Assembly (NCBI GenBank): GCA_024704765.1
Contig: JAKMXF010000122.1
Span: forward strand, 329,356-393,355
Length of the DNA stretch: 64,000 nt
Direction of reading: 5' to 3'
Source: Oopsacas minuta
Lineage: Eukaryota > Porifera > Hexactinellida > Lyssacinosida > Leucopsacidae
Shown here: in pieces, positions 25,319 through 35,942 of the stretch
Numbering within the stretch: position 1 is the stretch's first letter
Layout: each line of letters begins with the position of its first letter
The notes under the pieces: generated by a model
What the model was told of the DNA's origin: nothing
What the model saw: only the letters and a program-made list of their open reading frames with translations
Databases searched by the model: none
Program-made: the position numbers and the translations under genes

Positions 25319-26973
25319 CAGTAGAACCTCCGAGATCCGGAGAGTGTCCGGATCTCGGAATTTCATCTAGTATCACATGCCGAAACGGTCAAGCCTACAA
25401 AATTTCAACTCTCTGAGATGCGGACATTGTACATTTTTACCATATATTTTTATCCTTATTTATTCCTCCTATTGCCCTGACTTCCGATCCCTTATCTACA
25501 CCTAATAATAGTACGTTTATGAAATATATTGTTCCCTATTAAGATAATGGCGACTACATGTGTATCATCAAAGAAAAGGAAACATCATGCAGTTAGTCTC
25601 GAGTTAAAGCTGAGTATTATAGCAGAACTACAGGAAGGTCAAATCGCAGAGGTTAGTTTCAGATATTTTCATGTATCGAGGTCGACAGTAAATGATATCT
25701 GGAGACAGAGAAAAGATTGACAGTATCTAACGTGTTGCGATAATCCCACTGTCGTTAAGAAGCGCTGCATAATAAGGCAAGTTCACTTCCCAGAGCTTGA
25801 TAAAGCATGCCATATTTGGTTTTTACAACAGCGGTCTAAGGGTGCTCATAATTCAGGTCCTCTTCTACAAGAGAAGTCTTTATAATTATTTCCAAAATTT
25901 GTCCTCAAAGCGATCTGGGTGAATTCTGTGCGAGCCCCGGTTGGCTCCAAAAATTTGTCATCCCCATGGCATAAGTTCAGTTACACTCCAGTGAGAGGCG
26001 CTCCAGCAGACATCTCTGTTGTCGAACCTAATCGAAAGGAACTGCTGAGTGTGACAGAAAAAGGAGGGTACACTCGAGATTACATATTCAATGCCGACGA
26101 GACAGGGCTTAGGTGGAAATCAATGACATCAAAGTCTCTCGTTTCCGGTGGTGAAATAAATTTTAAGAACTTCAAACAGTCTAAAGACAGAGTGACTTTA
26201 CTTGCTTGCGCTAATGCTTCTAGGTCTGTCAAATCCCGCTGGGCTTCATGCATAAGAGTGCCAGGGCTGGTTGCTTCAAAAACACTAATATGGAATGTCT
26301 TCCAGTTAGTTATTTTGTACAAAAAAATATTGGATGGATGCCAATGTGGTTCAACTTTGGTTTCAACTAAAATTCCTACCTTGCGTAAAACAATTCTGTA
26401 AGAAAGTATCCATTGATTATAAGGCACTCTTATTATTGGACAATACACCACACACCCTTCAGTTGAAAAACATAATTCAGAAGATGGAAGAGTAGTAGCA
26501 ATGTTTTTACTAGCGAACACCACTTCAATCATTCAATACATCGATCAGGGCATCCTGGAGACAATGAAACGACGTTACAAGAAGCGCCTAGTACGCCATT
26601 TAATCCTTGAGGAGCGTACATTAGCATTATCCATACCTGAAATCCTGAAACTAGTAACGATCAGAGATGCAGTGTACTGGGCAGCCCAAAGTTGGGATGA
26701 TGCAACCACAGAAAATTATCAGCGGGTTGGAATAAATTATTTCCACTTTCCGATTGCTCTTTAGAGGCAGTAGATAGCACATCCTCACCAAATAATGAAT
26801 TGGGGGAATTCACAGATTTATTTTGGAAATGGGCTCTTCAGTGGTTGATGAAAATCGGCAGCAATCACAGGAGTGGCTTGATGAAGATGACGATCCAGGA
26901 TACCAACTTTTGGACGATGAAGAAATTTTCTCAGAAGTTTTAGCTACGAATACTGATGTTGAAGAAGACACTA

Positions 26974-29900
26974 CACAGTGGCTTAGTAGTAGAGAATTAA
27001 GAAATTTTTTATAGTAATGCTTTCATTTCTTTATGTTTTCTTTCTGTTTCTAAACATTCAAGTAGCATCCATTCCAATTTTCGAATCATTTGGTAGCCCA
27101 TTAGTTATGTAAATTTGAATCGAAACTGTGTGGTTTTTGATGTTGAAATTATCGTTTCGGAGAATTCAAAATATAAAAGATTTTCACAAAGATTCTGATT
27201 CTTTATAGAATGTATTAGCGATCTATTGTTTCATCTATTCTAGACAATTGTGCATGCTGATTTCTAATTTTGTATCAGATATATTCTAAACTGTGTACTT
27301 TGCATGTGAAGGGTTGTTGTACTCAGGGTAAAAAAATGAATGCCATTTTTCCATCAATAAAATTTTGAAAGTGTCTGAAAAAAAAGTCAAGGAACGTCAA
27401 AGCGAAAATAATACCAGTTGTTGTTTACAATTTATGCTATGTTATATGAAGATGACAGGCCCCGAAACAATGTGCAACTTTGATTTTTTGGTCACATTCC
27501 ATCGTCTGTAATCGTTGCTATGGAAATTCCTAAAGTGATATCTGTAACTATGTAATTGAATACCCGTCTAATTCTAATTCTTCTTGGAAATTACTGCACA
27601 AAATTAAACATATAACGTGTATATATACGTGTACTTATGTTTTCAATCATACACCTTTATTTTCTCATAGATAGTTTATCCGTGATCAATGGCCGAACCA
27701 ATTACTCCGATGACTTCCCCCCGAATCCCGTCTCGATTTAGCGAGAATCCTGAAAGCAAATGGCAATTGCGTCCAAACAACTCTCTGTTATCATAGCGAT
27801 CTCCATGGATTAGACGATGCCAAGCAGGCTAAACTTGAATTGATTCTACGTGGAATACGAGATGTGATTAGAACTTCAAAAAAATCACTTGAATCTTTGC
27901 ATGGAGATTGGTGGCATTCTGAAATTTGCTCAGAATTATTTATAGCTTCACAAGCCCCCCAAAAAACTAAGTTGGTGCGCCAAAAGAAAGAACTTATCAA
28001 TCTTTCATTGCAACATCAGCGTTCCGCGGATCTCTAGTGTCCTTGAGTCTATCAGATCCATCTCGGTAATCGAAAAAACTTCTGAAATTACAATTGCAGC
28101 TCTTGCTTTGCAATTGTTGTGCAATGAAGAAGACAATCGAGAAGTTGCAAGGGTATCTAAATCAATTGTGCAGGGAAAATTCTCTGGTCAATTCGGGCGT
28201 GCATCTAAAAGCAAAGAATTGGATGTGGACAAGGCATTATTTCTTTTGGATCTACTAGAGATTGGCAAGAGGAAGTATACTCTACTACGACAACTTTTGT
28301 CATCTAATGAAATTCACTTTCCTACATATCAGAGGGTGGCCGATCATAGAAATAATTTAGTACTACGAAGTATGATTCAACTATTCCCGAATCCTACAGC
28401 CCCAGTTGGTGTGTGTGTGTGTGCCATACGCTCAATTTGTCTACCATACATTTTGTAGAATTATGCCCACTCTACCATCCCCTTCAAATGAGGATTTTCC
28501 TCTTCGATTTCAGATTGCTGATGGCTTAGATAGATCTGGAAAGCATACCGTATATAATCAACCAAATACGAATACGTCTACCAAATCATTCATCTTATTT
28601 TGCTTCAAAGCAATACACATTGTCAATTCTAGTGGAAAGGAACTTTGGAAAAACAACTGCCCGAATTCTCCATTCTCCCAACGTCCAATTTTCCTTCTTG
28701 CTGCCACAGAAAATCATGACAATATTCACCAATTTATGAAAGATATCATCAATCCCGAAACTGATCAAATGAAGGACCAAGATTTCTATTTTGCCGATGA
28801 TAAACATATATTTGTCGATGTTGTCCGATCAATGTTTGATGGTAAAATGGCAAGTATTCTCTCAGGAGCAGGAGGTGCGAGTTGCCAACTATGTACTACA
28901 ACGCAGAAAGAACTAAAAGATCGTGATTTAATTTTGCAAGGCTATCCCATCAATAGAAACATTTCAGACGCAATTCAAATATTTGGAGAACTGGAAGACA
29001 TTGATGCTTTCTTTTCATCACCAACAAATCAAAGATTTAACCTGACTCACCAACCATTATCAACAATAGATATTCTACCTACTTCTCCCTCACATTCCTA
29101 TACGTGCATTTTTAGATGGTTTAATTTACTTGTGTACCAGCTGAATTGTAATAAGCTCACATGGTCACCATCATCAAAAGAAATTAAAGACTCCGTGGTG
29201 GATGTGCGAACCATAGTTCAAGAAGTAACAGGTCTAAGAATTGACCAACCAGACCCCAAAGGAGGTACTACTTCCACTGGTGGTGTGGCTCGAAGAGCTT
29301 GTTCAAATGACTCCAAGTTTATTGAATGCGCAATGTCTTTGGTTAAGATTGATCATAGGGACTCACTTTGTAAATTGCACACACAATTATCTGTCATTCT
29401 GAGAATCATAAATTCAGACAGAAAATCAATACCGAAAAATTGGGCAACCTTTGTACAGACACCTATCTCCTTATTCTTCAATCCTTTCCCTGGGTGAACA
29501 TTACACCGACTTTACATAAATTACTAGCCCATTCTGAAGAAATACTGAGAGAGATTAACTTTGGGTATGGATTGAAATGCTTTAGCGAAGAAGGATCCGA
29601 AGCCTGCGACAAATTAATCAGGAAATATAGGGAACATGTAGCAAGGAAAACTTCCTTCGAGGATAATGTCATTGATATATTTGTCAGACTCTCATCTGAA
29701 AGCGATCCTGTGTTAATGAAATATCGATCGACAGTGGTGTGCGAAAAGTGCGGAGAACACGGTCATACCCGAAGAGCTAAGTGCTGTAGAGATAATGCAA
29801 CAGATTTATTGGAATCATCTATTGATAATATCGTCAAGGACCTTATTATTGATACGATATTGTAACAACGTAGTTTGCTGAATGTTAGTGAGTAAATAAT

Positions 29901-30354
29901 ACAATAAAACATCCCTTAATATTAGTGTTTATTGTTTTTATCCAGAAATTGTTAGAATTGATATATATATTAGCAAAAAAAGATATGAATTTTTTCTAAA
30001 AACGCATTTAGAAGTATGAAGTACAAAAGCAAAATTGTATATGACGCCATTTTATAAAAATTATGAATAATTTTGTATTTCTAACAGTTATAATTGCTTC
30101 CATGGATATGATATACTATACCCAAATAATGCAATTTATAGGGCTAACATTGTTATACAATCAGATATTAAAGAAAAACAAAATTCAGCATAAAGCTATG
30201 ACGTCAGAACATGATATATAGAAACCTTATAAAATTTTTGAATGCACCAAATGATTCCTAGCATATGATAACCTATATGCTAATAATACATTACATATGT
30301 CTATTTCAAATGAAAATACCCATTCTTTACTAACTCCCATTTTAAGCCACTGTG
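26974..30354 (+). mobile_element. Transib transposon, copy 1 (RAG1-related superfamily)
   Basis: The left end is CACAGTGGCTTA (26974-26985) and the right end its exact complement (30343-30354). Both are flanked by the 5-bp direct repeat CACTA (26969-26973 and 30355-30359). Five-bp duplications and CAC-starting ends are the hallmarks of Transib. Here the first seven bases equal the canonical recombination-signal heptamer CACAGTG. Length is 3381 bp with one plus-strand RAG1-like gene. It lies inside the pogo transposase gene. No clear nonamer is seen at either 12 or 23 bp from the heptamers. Confidence 0.93.
27689..29865 (+). pseudogene. Transib transposase (RAG1-core-like), frameshifted, copy 1
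   Basis: A DDE recombinase related to the RAG1 core. The ATG at 27689 gives a plausible N terminus (MAEPITPM), broken at about 27795 and again near 28037-28108. A TG microsatellite at about 28411-28424 breaks the frame once more. The core is then open from about 28440 to 29497. The candidate first catalytic Asp is in QIADGLDRSGKH (28520). A CxxC zinc pair lies in ASCQLC (28883-28894), and Transib-type GGTTSTGGVARRA is near 29262. After a frameshift near 29440, the HKLLAH histidines (29515, 29530) and the catalytic Glu region FSEEGSEACDK (Glu about 29599) follow, then YREHVARKTS and SSESDPVL. A C-terminal knuckle CEKCGEHGHTRRAKC (29740-29784) precedes the stop at 29863-29865. The second Asp could not be placed with confidence. 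The gene occupies the middle of the element. Vertebrate RAG1 itself is excluded by the Transib-type motifs and ends. Confidence 0.88.
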
Positions 30355-30699
30355 CACTACTGATCCTAGACCTTGTGTAACCCCAGTATAAGCATGTGAA
30401 ACCCTGGAAATCGTGTTAGAATGGCTGGAGTCCCAAGGGGATACCCAGATGGAACATTTGCTTCTAGTAAAGAAATGGCGAAACAGCGCTGCTGAAAAAC
30501 GAGTAATAACTACTAAACAGATATTATTATTGTCTCTTTTTAGTTAATATGTTTTGTGTTATTTGTGTGATTTGTGCTGAATATTTCACCAATAATATTA
30601 TTTGGTAGAAAATCATGTCCGGTCTAGGGTGTCCGGATCTCGAAGGTTTTACTGTATTTACATTTTATTGACCCGCCATGACAAATGATACACCCTGTA

Positions 30700-31351
30700 A
30701 GCAGGCGTGTAGTGTCTAGAGAGCGGAAGTGAGCGGCGTTCCCGACTACAAAATCAAAAAGAAGAGGCATTCCCTCACTTTAACCCGATTATTATTCTAT
30801 ATTATTATACAGGTAGATTAAGTTTTTCCGAAGTTGCCCTTCTTTCGTACTCTAGTCAACACCTCTTATTGGGATAACATCGGTACTAGGCCATTTCGAA
30901 TCAATTAAGTGAATTTACGTGTAGGCCTGATCTCGGAAATATTTAACATAGCACTGCACTGTTTTGGCCAAGTGATACTATCAACTACGTGACAATTTGG
31001 CATATTTTGACTATTTTAACAACGCTGCAATTGGGGTTACTATATTGCCTCTCAATAATAAATGGACCCTTTACTTGCAGTCATGTGAAATTCCTTAGAA
31101 GAGTATTTGATAATTCTTCAACTTATTCAGGGAAGTGGCAAAGAGTAATAAAAGGGACCTAGAATTCAATACTGACGCTTTTAGTTTAATATTAAAGTAG
31201 AATCGTTTCGCAAGAATGGATTGCAGAGTCGACGGTTTTATAATGTACTGAAAGAATTTTTAATACTTTCTCTTAGTCAAATTTTACAAACCCATTACTT
31301 ATTGCTGTTAGGTATAATTTTGACCAATTAATATTTATCTAATACTCACCA
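30700..31351. other. no gene recognised
   Basis: AT-rich spacer between the nested transposons and the hAT pseudogene, with no repeat or coding signal. Confidence 0.4.
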
Positions 31352-32330
31352 ATGGCATCTCTGGAAGAATCTATTTATCAATCTCCTCCTACAAAGCGCT
31401 TTCTAAGAACTCTAGAAGAGTATTTCACATAATTTCAATCAATTCACCATCTAAGAAGCTTATTGATTGAAGTAAGCTCTCACAGCACTGAGACTAGGCC
31501 TGCTATCAATACGGCAGTCTCTTCTAACAGTGCTTTTGGCAAGATCAGAATTCCCGATATGTAGGAAAGTAAAAAGAAAGAGTACCCATGGTTATTTTGC
31601 AAAGATAGCACTCTGGGGTGTTTAATATGCCAAAAAGAGCCTTGGCTATCCTTGCATAAGAGCAGAGGTATTTATATCACTACAGAATGGTTTTAAGGTC
31701 TTATTAACTATTATGGTAATTGACAAGAAGCAAGATTGAAATCATTACGTAAGAAAATAGTTTGACCCTAAACTTCTCACGCCCACACTATTGCGAAAGA
31801 AATTATTCAATGTGCAGAAAAGTCCTGTATTCGACCCACATATATAATATGAAACATTTAGAATTAGAGGACACTAGAATCATTTTGAGTCTTGCCAAGA
31901 ATTATCGACCGCATACAGATCATCCCGAATTAGTTGAGCTACGACAGTTGAATGGCACTGATCTTGTGGTAGGTCTTCATTCCCGCTATTTTGCATCAGA
32001 ATTCATTGATCACATAAAGTTCGAAATGAGACTTAAGAATGTTACTGTATACAGGAAATCGGGTACAATAGCGTTAATCACTGATAATCAACTAGCATAT
32101 CAATTATTTCTACACTAGTAGTTCATCTCAAGTGGGAAACTTCGAAGCTAGAAGTACGCAATTCACGTTTTGGATTTCATTTAACTTGCAAAACAGGATG
32201 CTTCGACTATGGTGGGTATTTTACTGAATCGTATGGAGAGTTACTGGTTGAATAAGCATTATCTTACCCAAAATTTAATCAGATATGCTTCTGAAGGTGC
32301 AAGCGTTATGCCTAGCTGATATAGTGGGGT
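31352..32330 (+). pseudogene. hAT-like transposase fragment (KIAA1586-like)
   Basis: The ATG at 31352 begins MASLEESIYQSPPTKRFLRT. A TTF-type zinc-finger block follows (YPWLFCKDSTLGCLICQKEP near 31590, then STEW-like text). A third piece (31846-32116) reads LAKNYRPHTDHPELVELRQL, then SRYFASEFIDHIKFEM, a pattern I associate with KIAA1586-like hAT proteins. A last piece near 32255 reads HYLTQNLIRYASEGASVM, corresponding to the region of a catalytic Asp, here Glu. At least three frame changes and several stops are present. The rest of the hAT domain and the C-terminal dimerisation region are missing; the 174-bp satellite follows almost at once. No ends were found. The longest open piece is 118 codons. 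Confidence 0.6.
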
Positions 32331-32359
32331 ACGACCACAATTAACAATAAAACAACTAA

Positions 32360-33377
32360 ATGTGATTTATATACAGTCAGTTTCAAAATTCCACAGATAG
32401 AATTTAGAAAGTACACTAAACAAGGTATAATGACTAAATATAAAACATCACAACATAATACACAATGTATACTGCAAATAATAGAATTCAACTCAGTTTG
32501 ATTAGTAACCAAAATGAAGATGATAGCTGAACCATGTGTTATATTTACAGTCAGTTTCAATATTCTACACATAGAATTTGGAAAGTACACTAAACAAAGT
32601 ATTGTGACCCAATATCAAATATCACAACAGATTGCACAGTATGTACTGCAAATCATAGTATTTAACTCAGGTTGACTAGTAACAGAACATACGCTGTTAG
32701 CTGAACCATGTGTTATATTTACAGTCAGTTTCAATATTCTACACATAGAATTTGGAAAGTACACTAAACAAAGTATTGTGACTCGATATCAATTATCACA
32801 GCAGATTACACTTTGTATACTGTAAATCATAGTATTTAACTCAGTTTGATTAGTAACAGAACTTACGCTGTTAGCTGAACCATGTGTTTTATTTACAGTC
32901 AGTTTCAATATTCTACACATAGAATTTGGAAAGTACACTAAACAAAGTATTGTGACTCCATATCAATTATCACAACAGATTACCGAATATATAGTGCAAA
33001 TCATAGTATTTAACTCAGTTTGATTAGTAGCAGAACTTACGCTGTTAGCTGAACCATGTGTTATATTTACAGTCAGTTTCAATATTCTACACATAGAATT
33101 TGGAAAGTACACTAAACAAAGTATTGTGACTCCATATCAATTATCACAGAAGATTACACTTTGTATACTGTGAATCATAGTATTTAACTCAGTTTGATTA
33201 GTAACAGAACTTACGCTGTTAGCTGAACCATGTGTTTTATTTACAGTCAGTTTCAATATTCTACACATAGAATTTGGAAAGTACACTAAACAAAGTATTG
33301 TTACTCGATATCAATTATCACAGCAGATTACACTTTGTATACTGTAAATCATACTATTTAACTCAGTTTGATTAGTA
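32360..33377. repeat. 174-bp tandem satellite, nearly six units
   Basis: The phrase ACAGTCAGTTTCA starts at 32373, 32547, 32721, 32895, 33069 and 33243, exactly 174 bp apart each time. Later units are highly similar (ATAGAATTTGGAAAGTACAC, CTGTTAGCTGAACCATGTG). The array stops abruptly at an N. Confidence 0.95.
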
Positions 33378-33378
33378 N
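33378..33378. other. single ambiguous base (N) at an abrupt sequence change
   Basis: The only N in the window lies exactly where the 174-bp satellite meets unrelated coding sequence. An open frame appears to run through it into the satellite, which is not biologically meaningful. Confidence 0.95.
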
Positions 33379-34386
33379 TTCACCAGTTGCTCGGCTGTCC
33401 CATAGACATAGGAAACAACAATACTTTGTAAAACCTTGTTGCAAGCCCATCAATAGCCCGATTATCTTAAGATCACCGCAGATATTCCATATATGTGTTC
33501 TATACTGTATTGCCTCCAAAACTTCCTGCAAATTGACGAAGGTTTCTTTGAGATAGACGGAGTGAGCAATTGGAACGCCAGGCTTTAGATTTCCGTTATG
33601 CAACAGAACAGCATTCAAACTGCGTTTTGACGAGTCGATGAAGAGGCGCCAATCAGAGGAAGAATGTTCTTGTAATAGGTTTGCATAGAGTCCTTCGATA
33701 TCATTACAATAGCACAGTGGACCATCAGTGGTGTAGTATTGAGCGAGATCGAAATTTCGCTTGCGATAGTGGGATACTAGGACATCTTTGTCGAGTAGGT
33801 TTTTCTGTTTGAGCCTGGATGCAAGGAGTTCAGCTTTGTCTTTAGATAAGTCTAGATTCCTGACCAGGTCATTCAATTCTCCCTGTGTAAATGTTTGTGG
33901 CTCTACTAATTCATCTTCCGGGACATAATTAGCATCTGTAGAATCTGCATGAACATCTTCCACCATATCAGAAACGATCTTAATTTGCTGTGGTTTGGGA
34001 ATTGGGATTGGTAATCAGATGTCGTGTGGAATTGGCCTGCGAGCAGAATCCAAGTCTGGGTAAACAAGAGCGTGCTTATTCTTGGCTGAGAATCCTGTAA
34101 TGTCGATAAGGCAAAAGTAACAATCATCAAGGTGATCTTTCTGTTCCCTCCAGACCATGGGTATTGCAAATGGCATTGAAACTTTCCTTTTGTTCAACCA
34201 ATCACGTAGTCCACTTGAATAAGAAGTGCATATAACATGTGGTGCCCACGACTTGTCTTGGTCACCAAGTGGACATTCGAAGTACAATTTGTATATATTC
34301 TTTAATTGATTTGTGATTGGTCGTCTTTGTGATTTTACGCAAAAAGACCACAAACGTAACAGAAATTGTCGGGATGAGTTCTTCAA
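33379..34386 (-). pseudogene. repeat-associated zinc-finger-like protein of unknown function, one in-frame stop
   Basis: A long minus-strand frame runs from 34386 to the N, broken only by one TGA at 34015-34017. It reads like a widespread invertebrate repeat-borne protein family known to me only as uncharacterised. Features in order are LGDQDKSWAPHVICTSYSSG, then FAIPMVWREQKDHLDDCYFC with paired cysteines. Next come an acidic linker, FTQGELNDLVRNLDLSKDKA, LFIDSSKRSLNAVLLHNGN and CCFLCLWDSRATGE just before the N. Just upstream, in another frame, a CxxC start (DNFCYVCG, about 34355) suggests a frameshift near 34320. The function is unknown; high copy number in related genomes suggests transposon association. 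The 3' end is lost at the N. Confidence 0.6.
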
Positions 34387-34689
34387 TTACGATGCATGTT
34401 TATAATTTGATTCTGCTTGAATTCAAATAAGTAAGGTCATTTATATTCCAGATAATTGAATCAAAATAGGCATGCTCATATAGCAATTTAGTAACTAGGT
34501 AATACTGTCTATTGAAAAATGAATATTGGATTTCAGAATAACTAGACGTGCTAGAGAAATTCTGATTGCAGATTCGAGTTCAGCATTCAAAAGTAAGCTA
34601 AGATAAATGTATATGATCTCTGATGAGAAATCTTGTTGAGTTGTGTTCTTGAAATAGTGTCTATATATATAGAATGTACCTCTGCAACC
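34387..34689. other. no gene recognised
   Basis: AT-rich transition between the gene remnant and the 120-bp satellite. Confidence 0.4.
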
Positions 34690-35938
34690 ACTGGAAGTAT
34701 GCACAAAATGGAGAAAACGAATCAATACACATGTTATGGTGAGATTGAGTGTAAATATCTTGAGAAAGTTGAAATAGTATGATTACACTACATATTTGTG
34801 GATCGAGCAATGGAAATATGTGCGTGAAGATAGAAAGGATGAATTCAACTGTTGAGGTGAAATTCATAGTCAATATGTGGAGAGAATTGAGATAGTATGA
34901 TCAAACTACATGTAGGGGATCAAGCAATAGAAATATGTGCATGATGATGAGCGAGAATCAATACACATGTTCAAGGTAAATTCAGTGAAAATATGAGTTT
35001 ACCCTTGAGATATTATGAGTATACTACATCTACGGATATCGGTAGTGGAAACATCTGGAAGATGATGGAACAGAATCAATACAACTATTAGAGGTGAGAT
35101 GAAGTGAGATTTTGTGGAGAATTGTGAGATAGTATCATTTCACTACATTTTTGAGGATCAAGCAATGGAAATATGTACAAAATGGTGGAAAAGAGTCAAT
35201 ACACCGGTTAGAGGTTAGATAAGTGGATATTTTTTCAGAATGTGACATACTGTGTATGAACAAAATGTAGGTTTACAACTACTGCAAATAAGTACAAAAT
35301 GAACTAAAAGAATGCCTACACCAGCTAGAGATGATACAATTGTAAATCTGACGATAACAGAGATATTATTATTATGCTAAATGTACGCTGAACAAGCCAT
35401 AGAAATATGTGCATAATCATGCCAGAGAATCAATACACAGAGTAGAGGTGAGCTTAAGTTTAGAAATGTGGTGAAAGTTAAGATATTATGAGTACCCTAC
35501 ATTTACGAAGTTCGACCAATGAAAATATTTGGAAGATGATAGAAGAGAATCAATACAACTGTTAGAGGTGAAATTCAGTATATATATGTGTGGACAAGGT
35601 TGATATAGTGCGTCTACTCTACATGTAAGTCTGCTGCAACTGTAATTATGTACAAAATGAGGAAAATGAATGGATGCACTCCTAGAAGTGATATTCAGTG
35701 GAAATAGGTGAGAATGTTGGAATATTATGAGTACACTATACCTACGTGGCACAACCCATGGATATTGTACAAAATGATGGAAGAGAATCAATACACAAGG
35801 TAGAAGTGAAATTCAATGTATATGTATGTAGAATTTTGAAATAGTATGAATCTACTACTTGTACACGGATCAATGAATGGAAAAATGTTGATAATGATGG
35901 AAGAGAATCAATACACCTGTTAGAGCTTAGATGAAGCA
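34690..35938 (+). repeat. tandem satellite, about 120-bp period, segment 1
   Basis: The units carry AGAGAATCAATACAC, CTGTTAGAGGTGAAATTCAGT, GTTGAGATAGTATGA and ACTACAT.TACGTGGATCAA. AAGAGAATCA recurs at 35781 and 35901, and AGAGAAT at 35424 and 35544, each 120 bp apart. Roughly ten units are present. Open frames here are low-complexity translations. Confidence 0.9.
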
Positions 35939-35942
35939 TATA

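Larger units (their letters stand above)
25547..30490 (+). pseudogene. Tigger/jerky-like transposase, split by a Transib
   Basis: The N-terminal CENP-B-type HTH is open (KRKHHAVSLELKLSIIAELQ, 25574-25633; VSRSTVNDIWRQRKD to 25717). The DDE_1 core follows in several frames: first Asp in YIFNADETGLRWKS (about 26095), second in LLLLDNTPHTLQ (about 26435) and third in IQYIDQGILETMKRRYKKR (about 26540). The acidic C-terminal part DEEIFSEVLATNTDVEED runs straight into the Transib at 26974. After the Transib, from 30360, the frame resumes with ALEIVLEWLESQGDTQ-like jerky text (LEIVLEWLESQGDTQMEH, about 30397-30450). Stops and frameshifts show it was, or became, inactive. Coordinates span the insertion. 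Confidence 0.85.
25319..30654 (+). mobile_element. pogo/Tigger-like transposon, middle level of the nest
   Basis: The left end CAGTAGAACCTCCGAGATCC at 25319 and the right end complement (GGATCTCGAAGGTTTTACTG, ending 30654) are inverted repeats of the CAGTRGAACCT pogo/Tigger type, with TA at 25317-25318 and 30655-30656. The element sits just downstream of the outer Tc1 transposase and is itself split by the Transib at 26974-30354. Without that insertion and one 5-bp duplication it is about 1.95 kb. Confidence 0.9.
24024..30697 (+). mobile_element. Tc1-like transposon (DD37E), outermost of a three-level nest
   Basis: The left end CAGGGTGTATCATATGT at 24024 and the right end complement (ACAAATGATACACCCTG, ending 30697) form inverted repeats. 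TA flanks both (24022-24023 and 30698-30699). Removing the inner pogo element (25319-30654) and one TA leaves about 1.34 kb, the normal Tc1 size. Confidence 0.9.

Noticed and set aside
26080-26532. 150-codon minus-strand frame
   Set aside because: Antisense of the Tigger DDE domain on the plus strand.
26981-27020. RSS nonamer next to the left Transib heptamer
   Set aside because: Neither the 12-bp nor the 23-bp spacing places anything close to ACAAAAACC; only a generic A/T-rich stretch is present.
27689-29865. A true RAG1 gene
   Set aside because: The RAG1-like motifs come with Transib-type text (GGTTSTGGVARR, ARKTS, SDP), CAC ends and a 5-bp duplication, and no RAG2-like gene is nearby. 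Transib is the better call.
32312-33358. Open frames crossing the 174-bp satellite
   Set aside because: They are translations of the repeat, and one runs through the N. No protein is supported.
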